From DATAES01 sp963721305 (GTDB lineage Bacteria > Actinomycetota > Acidimicrobiia > Acidimicrobiales > JACDCH01): 64,000 bases of DNA. Below, in pieces: positions 60,894 through 64,000 of this stretch (the first letter of the stretch is position 1; every line of letters starts with the position of its first letter). The translations under genes and the position numbers were made by a program. The notes under the pieces are model-generated. The model did no database searches. It worked only from the letters and a program-made list of their open reading frames with translations, and was not told where the DNA came from. The stretch covers positions 186,001-250,000 of the forward strand of contig CAVRIR010000006.1 in assembly GCA_963721305.1 (NCBI GenBank), given 5' to 3'.

Positions 60894-62638
60894 GGAAGCT
60901 TCTCGGCACCCATCTGCGGCCGTACCGGAAGATGCTGCTCGCGGTCGTCGTGCTCCAGATCGTCCAGGTGTCGGCCACGCTCACGCTGCCGACGATCAAC
61001 GCCAACATCATCGACAACGGCGTGATCCCCGGCGACCAGCCCTACATCTGGAAGTGGGGCGCGATCATGGTCGTGTTCGCGCTGATCCAAGTGTGCTTCG
61101 CGGTCGCGGCCGTGTACTACGGCGGCAAGGTGGCGATGAGCTTCGGGCGCGACGTGCGCAAGAACCTGTTCCACAAGGTCACCGACTTCTCGACCCGTGA
61201 AGTCGGCCAGTTCGGTGCGCCCTCGCTGATCACGCGCATCACGAACGACGTACAACAGGTGCAGCTCCTCGTCGTCATGGCGTCCACGATGGCGATCGCC
61301 GCACCGATCACGATCGTCGTCGGCGTCATCATGGCCATGCGCGAGAACGTCGGCCTTTCTGTCGTGCTCGTGTTCGCGATTCCTGTCGCCGGAGTCGTCA
61401 TGGGCATCCTCGTGGCGCGGATGGTCCCGGCGTTCCGGCTGATGCAGGAGCGCATCGACCACGTCAACCGAGTGCTGCGCGAGCAGATCACCGGCATCCG
61501 CGTGGTGCGCGCCTTCGTCCGCGAACCGCAGGAGGTCAAGCGGTTCGACAAGGCGAACGATGACCTGACCGTCGTGTCGCTGCGCGCCGGTCGGTTGCAG
61601 TCGTCGATGTTCCCGACGGTGAACTTCCTGATCAACGCGTCGAGCGTCGCGGTACTTTGGCTCGGCGCGGATGCGATCTCGCGCGGCGACGCGCAGGTCG
61701 GCTCCCTGGTCGCATACCTCACCTACCTCGTGCAGATCCTCATGTCGGTGGTCATGGCGACGTTCATGATCTCGATGATCCCGAGAGCGTCCGTGTCGGC
61801 CAATCGCATGCAGGAGGTGCTCGACAAGGACGTCAGCGTCGTGCCCCCGCCCGCGCCGGTCGCGCGGCTCCTGACCCCGGGTTCGCTCGAGTTCCGCAAC
61901 GTCGGCTTCCACTACCCGGGCGCCGAGAAGGCGGTGCTCACCGACATCTCGTTCCTCACCGAACCCGGCAAGACCACCGCGATCGTGGGCAGTACGGGTG
62001 CCGGGAAGACGACGATGGTCAACCTCATCCCCCGCCTCTTCGACAGCACCTCGGGCAAGGTCCTGGTAGGTGGTGTCGACGTGCGCGAGCTCGATCCCGA
62101 CATCCTCTGGAACACGATCGGGCTCGTCCCGCAGCGGCCGTATCTGTTCTCGGGCACGGTCGCGAGCAACATGCTCTACGGCAAGCCCGACGCGACGGAT
62201 GAAGAGATGTGGGAGGCGCTCGAGGTCGCGCAGGCGCGTGACTTCGTTTCAGCCATGCGGGGCGGACTCGATGCCCGCATCGAGCAGGGCGGCACGAACG
62301 TGTCGGGCGGGCAGCGTCAGCGTCTGTCGATCGCGCGTGCCCTCGTGCGCAAGCCCGACATCTACGTGTTCGACGACTCGTTCTCAGCGTTGGACCTCGC
62401 GACGGACGCACGGCTGCGAGCCGCGCTCGTCCCGTACACCCGTGAAGCTGCGGTCGTGATCGTGGCGCAGCGGGTGTCGACGATCTCGACCGCCGACGAG
62501 ATCCTCGTCCTCGAGGACGGTGCGCTCGTTGGGCGAGGCAAGCACGCCGACTTGCTCGTCGAGTCGCCGACCTACGCCGAGATCGTGCAGTCGCAGATCG
62601 GTGAGAAGGAGGAGCGGGCGGAGGTGGCAGCACGATGA
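60887..62638 (+). CDS. ABC exporter subunit 1 (permease-ATPase)
   Basis: This 583-residue half-transporter has six N-terminal membrane helices (VVVLQIVQVSATLTL to VATFMISMI, about 15-300) and a C-terminal ATPase: Walker A VGSTGAGKTTMVNL, signature VSGGQRQRLSIARAL and Walker B YVFDDSFSALD. The glutamate after Walker B is replaced by aspartate (DD in place of DE), a mark of the degenerate site of heterodimeric exporters. The second subunit begins in an ATGA overlap at 62635. The two probably export a lipid, drug or peptide; the cargo is unknown. Confidence 0.92.
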   Translation: MLRKLLGTHLRPYRKMLLAVVVLQIVQVSATLTLPTINANIIDNGVIPGDQPYIWKWGAIMVVFALIQVCFAVAAVYYGGKVAMSFGRDVRKNLFHKVTDFSTREVGQFGAPSLITRITNDVQQVQLLVVMASTMAIAAPITIVVGVIMAMRENVGLSVVLVFAIPVAGVVMGILVARMVPAFRLMQERIDHVNRVLREQITGIRVVRAFVREPQEVKRFDKANDDLTVVSLRAGRLQSSMFPTVNFLINASSVAVLWLGADAISRGDAQVGSLVAYLTYLVQILMSVVMATFMISMIPRASVSANRMQEVLDKDVSVVPPPAPVARLLTPGSLEFRNVGFHYPGAEKAVLTDISFLTEPGKTTAIVGSTGAGKTTMVNLIPRLFDSTSGKVLVGGVDVRELDPDILWNTIGLVPQRPYLFSGTVASNMLYGKPDATDEEMWEALEVAQARDFVSAMRGGLDARIEQGGTNVSGGQRQRLSIARALVRKPDIYVFDDSFSALDLATDARLRAALVPYTREAAVVIVAQRVSTISTADEILVLEDGALVGRGKHADLLVESPTYAEIVQSQIGEKEERAEVAAR

Positions 62639-64000
62639 CGACCGTCGACGATCGCAGCGAACTCGTTCCCGAAGAAGAGTCGGACGACATCGATCTCGCC
62701 GCCCCCGAGACGCGCGCCGCCGGGCGATGGGGTCCGTCCGCCGGCGTGCCGACGGAGAAGACGAAGGACTTCGGCATCGCGGTCCGCCGGCTGAGCGGGC
62801 TGCTCAAGCCCGAGTGGCCGCGGCTCGTCGTCGTCGCCGTGCTCGCGATCACGAGCGCGACCTGCAACGTGCTCGGGCCAAGGGTGCTCGGACACGGCAC
62901 CGACATCATCGTGAACGGCGTCCTGCGCCACCAGGGCATCGACTTCGCAGCTCTCCACCACGTGCTCTTCCAGGCGGTTGCCCTGTACGGCACGTCGGCC
63001 GCGCTCGCCGTCATCGTCGCATACATGATCGCCGGCATCGTCCAGCGCCTCATGTACCGCCTGCGCGGGCAGGTGGAGGACAAGGTCAACGCCCTGCCGC
63101 TCAGCTACATCGACCAGCATGCACGCGGCGACCTGTTGAGCCGGGTGACGAACGACATCGACAACGTCGCCCAGAGCCTCCAGCAGACGATGAGCCAGAT
63201 GCTCAACTCGGTGCTGCTGCTCATCGGCGTGGCGATCATGATGTTCACGATCTCGCCGCTGTTGGCGGTCGTCGCGCTGACCACCGTCCCCGTGTCCGTC
63301 TGGTCGATGCGGGTGATCGCGGCGCGAGCACGGCCCAAGTTCATCTCGCAGTGGAAGAACACCGGACTGCTCAACGCGCAGATCGAAGAGACGTTCACGG
63401 GTCACTCGGTGGTGAAGGCGTTCGGACGTCAGCGCGAGGTCGAGCAACGCTTCCGTGAGACCAACGACGAGCTCTACGAAGCGTCGTTCCACGCGCAGTT
63501 CATGTCGAGCCTGATGCAGCCCGCGACGATGTTCATGGGCAACATCCAGTACGTGATCGTCGCGGTCGTCGGCGGTCTTCGAGTGGCGTCGGGCGCGATC
63601 ACCGTTGGTGACATCCAGGCGTTCGTGCAGTACTCGCGTACGTTCTCGATGCCGCTGACGCAGCTCGCGTCGATGATGAACATCTTCCAGTCGGGCATCG
63701 CGTCGCTCGAGCGGGTGCTCGAGTTCCTCGACGCCGACGAGCAGAGCTCGGATCCCGAGCCGACCGTCGATGCGCCGCCGACGCGTGGACGGGTCGAGTT
63801 CCAACACGTCGCGTTCTCGTACAGCCCCGACAAGCCGCTGATCGAGGATCTGTCGCTCGTCGCCGAGCCAGGTCAGACCATCGCCATCGTCGGTCCGACC
63901 GGCGCGGGCAAGACAACGCTCGTCAACCTCATCATGCGGTTCTACGAGCTGAACGGCGGCCGCATCACGCTCGACGGTCGCGACATCGCGTCGACGCCGC
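62635..64000 (+). CDS. ABC exporter subunit 2 (permease-ATPase), cut by window end
   Basis: The first 455 residues of the partner half-transporter are in the window and it is open at the end. After a charged N-terminus (about 60 residues) come membrane helices such as WPRLVVVAVLAITSATCNVL, ALYGTSAALAVIVAYMIAGI and LNSVLLLIGVAIMMFTISPL. The ATPase begins at GRVEFQHVAFSYSPDKPLIE, with Walker A VGPTGAGKTTLVNL. The ATG overlaps the end of subunit 1 (ATGA). The signature and Walker B are beyond 64000, so whether its site is canonical cannot be seen. Confidence 0.9.
   Translation, partial: MTTVDDRSELVPEEESDDIDLAAPETRAAGRWGPSAGVPTEKTKDFGIAVRRLSGLLKPEWPRLVVVAVLAITSATCNVLGPRVLGHGTDIIVNGVLRHQGIDFAALHHVLFQAVALYGTSAALAVIVAYMIAGIVQRLMYRLRGQVEDKVNALPLSYIDQHARGDLLSRVTNDIDNVAQSLQQTMSQMLNSVLLLIGVAIMMFTISPLLAVVALTTVPVSVWSMRVIAARARPKFISQWKNTGLLNAQIEETFTGHSVVKAFGRQREVEQRFRETNDELYEASFHAQFMSSLMQPATMFMGNIQYVIVAVVGGLRVASGAITVGDIQAFVQYSRTFSMPLTQLASMMNIFQSGIASLERVLEFLDADEQSSDPEPTVDAPPTRGRVEFQHVAFSYSPDKPLIEDLSLVAEPGQTIAIVGPTGAGKTTLVNLIMRFYELNGGRITLDGRDIASTP

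Noticed and set aside
60299..61912. Long minus-strand frame opposite the TetR and ABC exporter genes
   Set aside because: It is rich in His, Arg and Asp, typical of an antisense shadow; the plus strand holds full ABC motifs.

Overview
The window is high-GC DNA with dense, mostly intact genes. Coenzyme F420-type luciferase-like monooxygenases, pyridoxamine-phosphate-oxidase-fold proteins, Mycobacterium-like fatty-acid and steroid catabolism families and a type IB topoisomerase all point to an actinobacterium (Actinomycetota). A class such as Acidimicrobiia seems likely, but that is an inference from gene content, not proof. I saw no rRNA, tRNA, CRISPR array, insertion sequence, phage gene or replication origin.

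Layout. (1) 1-9100 holds unlinked housekeeping and unknown genes: a cold-shock protein with two overlapping small genes, a dihydrofolate-reductase-fold enzyme, a CoA-transferase, VOC proteins, DUF1003 and DUF1992 proteins and membrane proteins. (2) 9100-15909 is a probable dormancy/redox island: three PPOX-fold proteins, a GNAT/ADP-forming acyl-CoA synthetase of the Pat type, a double-domain universal stress protein and a DosS/DevS-like histidine kinase, with three DosR-box-like palindromes in the promoter regions. (3) 15910-24923 is mixed: topoisomerase IB behind a tiny leader ORF, a cyclic-nucleotide-binding protein, a metallophosphoesterase, an esterase, an XRE/nucleotidyltransferase pair with a perfect palindromic operator, and an MMPL exporter.

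(4) 25251-53878 is a large CoA-dependent catabolic region. It has four crotonases, three SDRs, a DUF35/Ltp2-like aldolase fusion, an aldehyde dehydrogenase, a class III CoA-transferase, three acyl-CoA ligases (one FadD3-like), two pairs of acyl-CoA dehydrogenase subunits, two PF04909 amidohydrolases, luciferase-like monooxygenases, a CMD-family protein and a KshB-like flavin/iron-sulfur reductase. Many of these genes overlap by 1-8 bases in cotranscribed runs. Together they suggest activation and stepwise degradation of a cyclic or branched acid such as a steroid or terpenoid fragment; the substrate cannot be read from sequence. (5) 53973-60056 holds an F420 oxidoreductase and a branched-chain-amino-acid-type ABC importer (LivK, a fused LivH-LivM, LivG, LivF), perhaps the uptake system for the same substrate. 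(6) 60309-64000 holds a TetR regulator and a two-subunit ABC exporter, the second subunit cut by the window end.

Two window-wide features stand out. A dispersed hairpin repeat (about 50 bp, 10-11 bp stem) occurs four times, always between genes. At least eleven one-base insertions break otherwise well-conserved genes, always in the +1 direction, which looks more like residual sequencing error than gene decay. These broken genes are annotated as frameshifted over their full extent.
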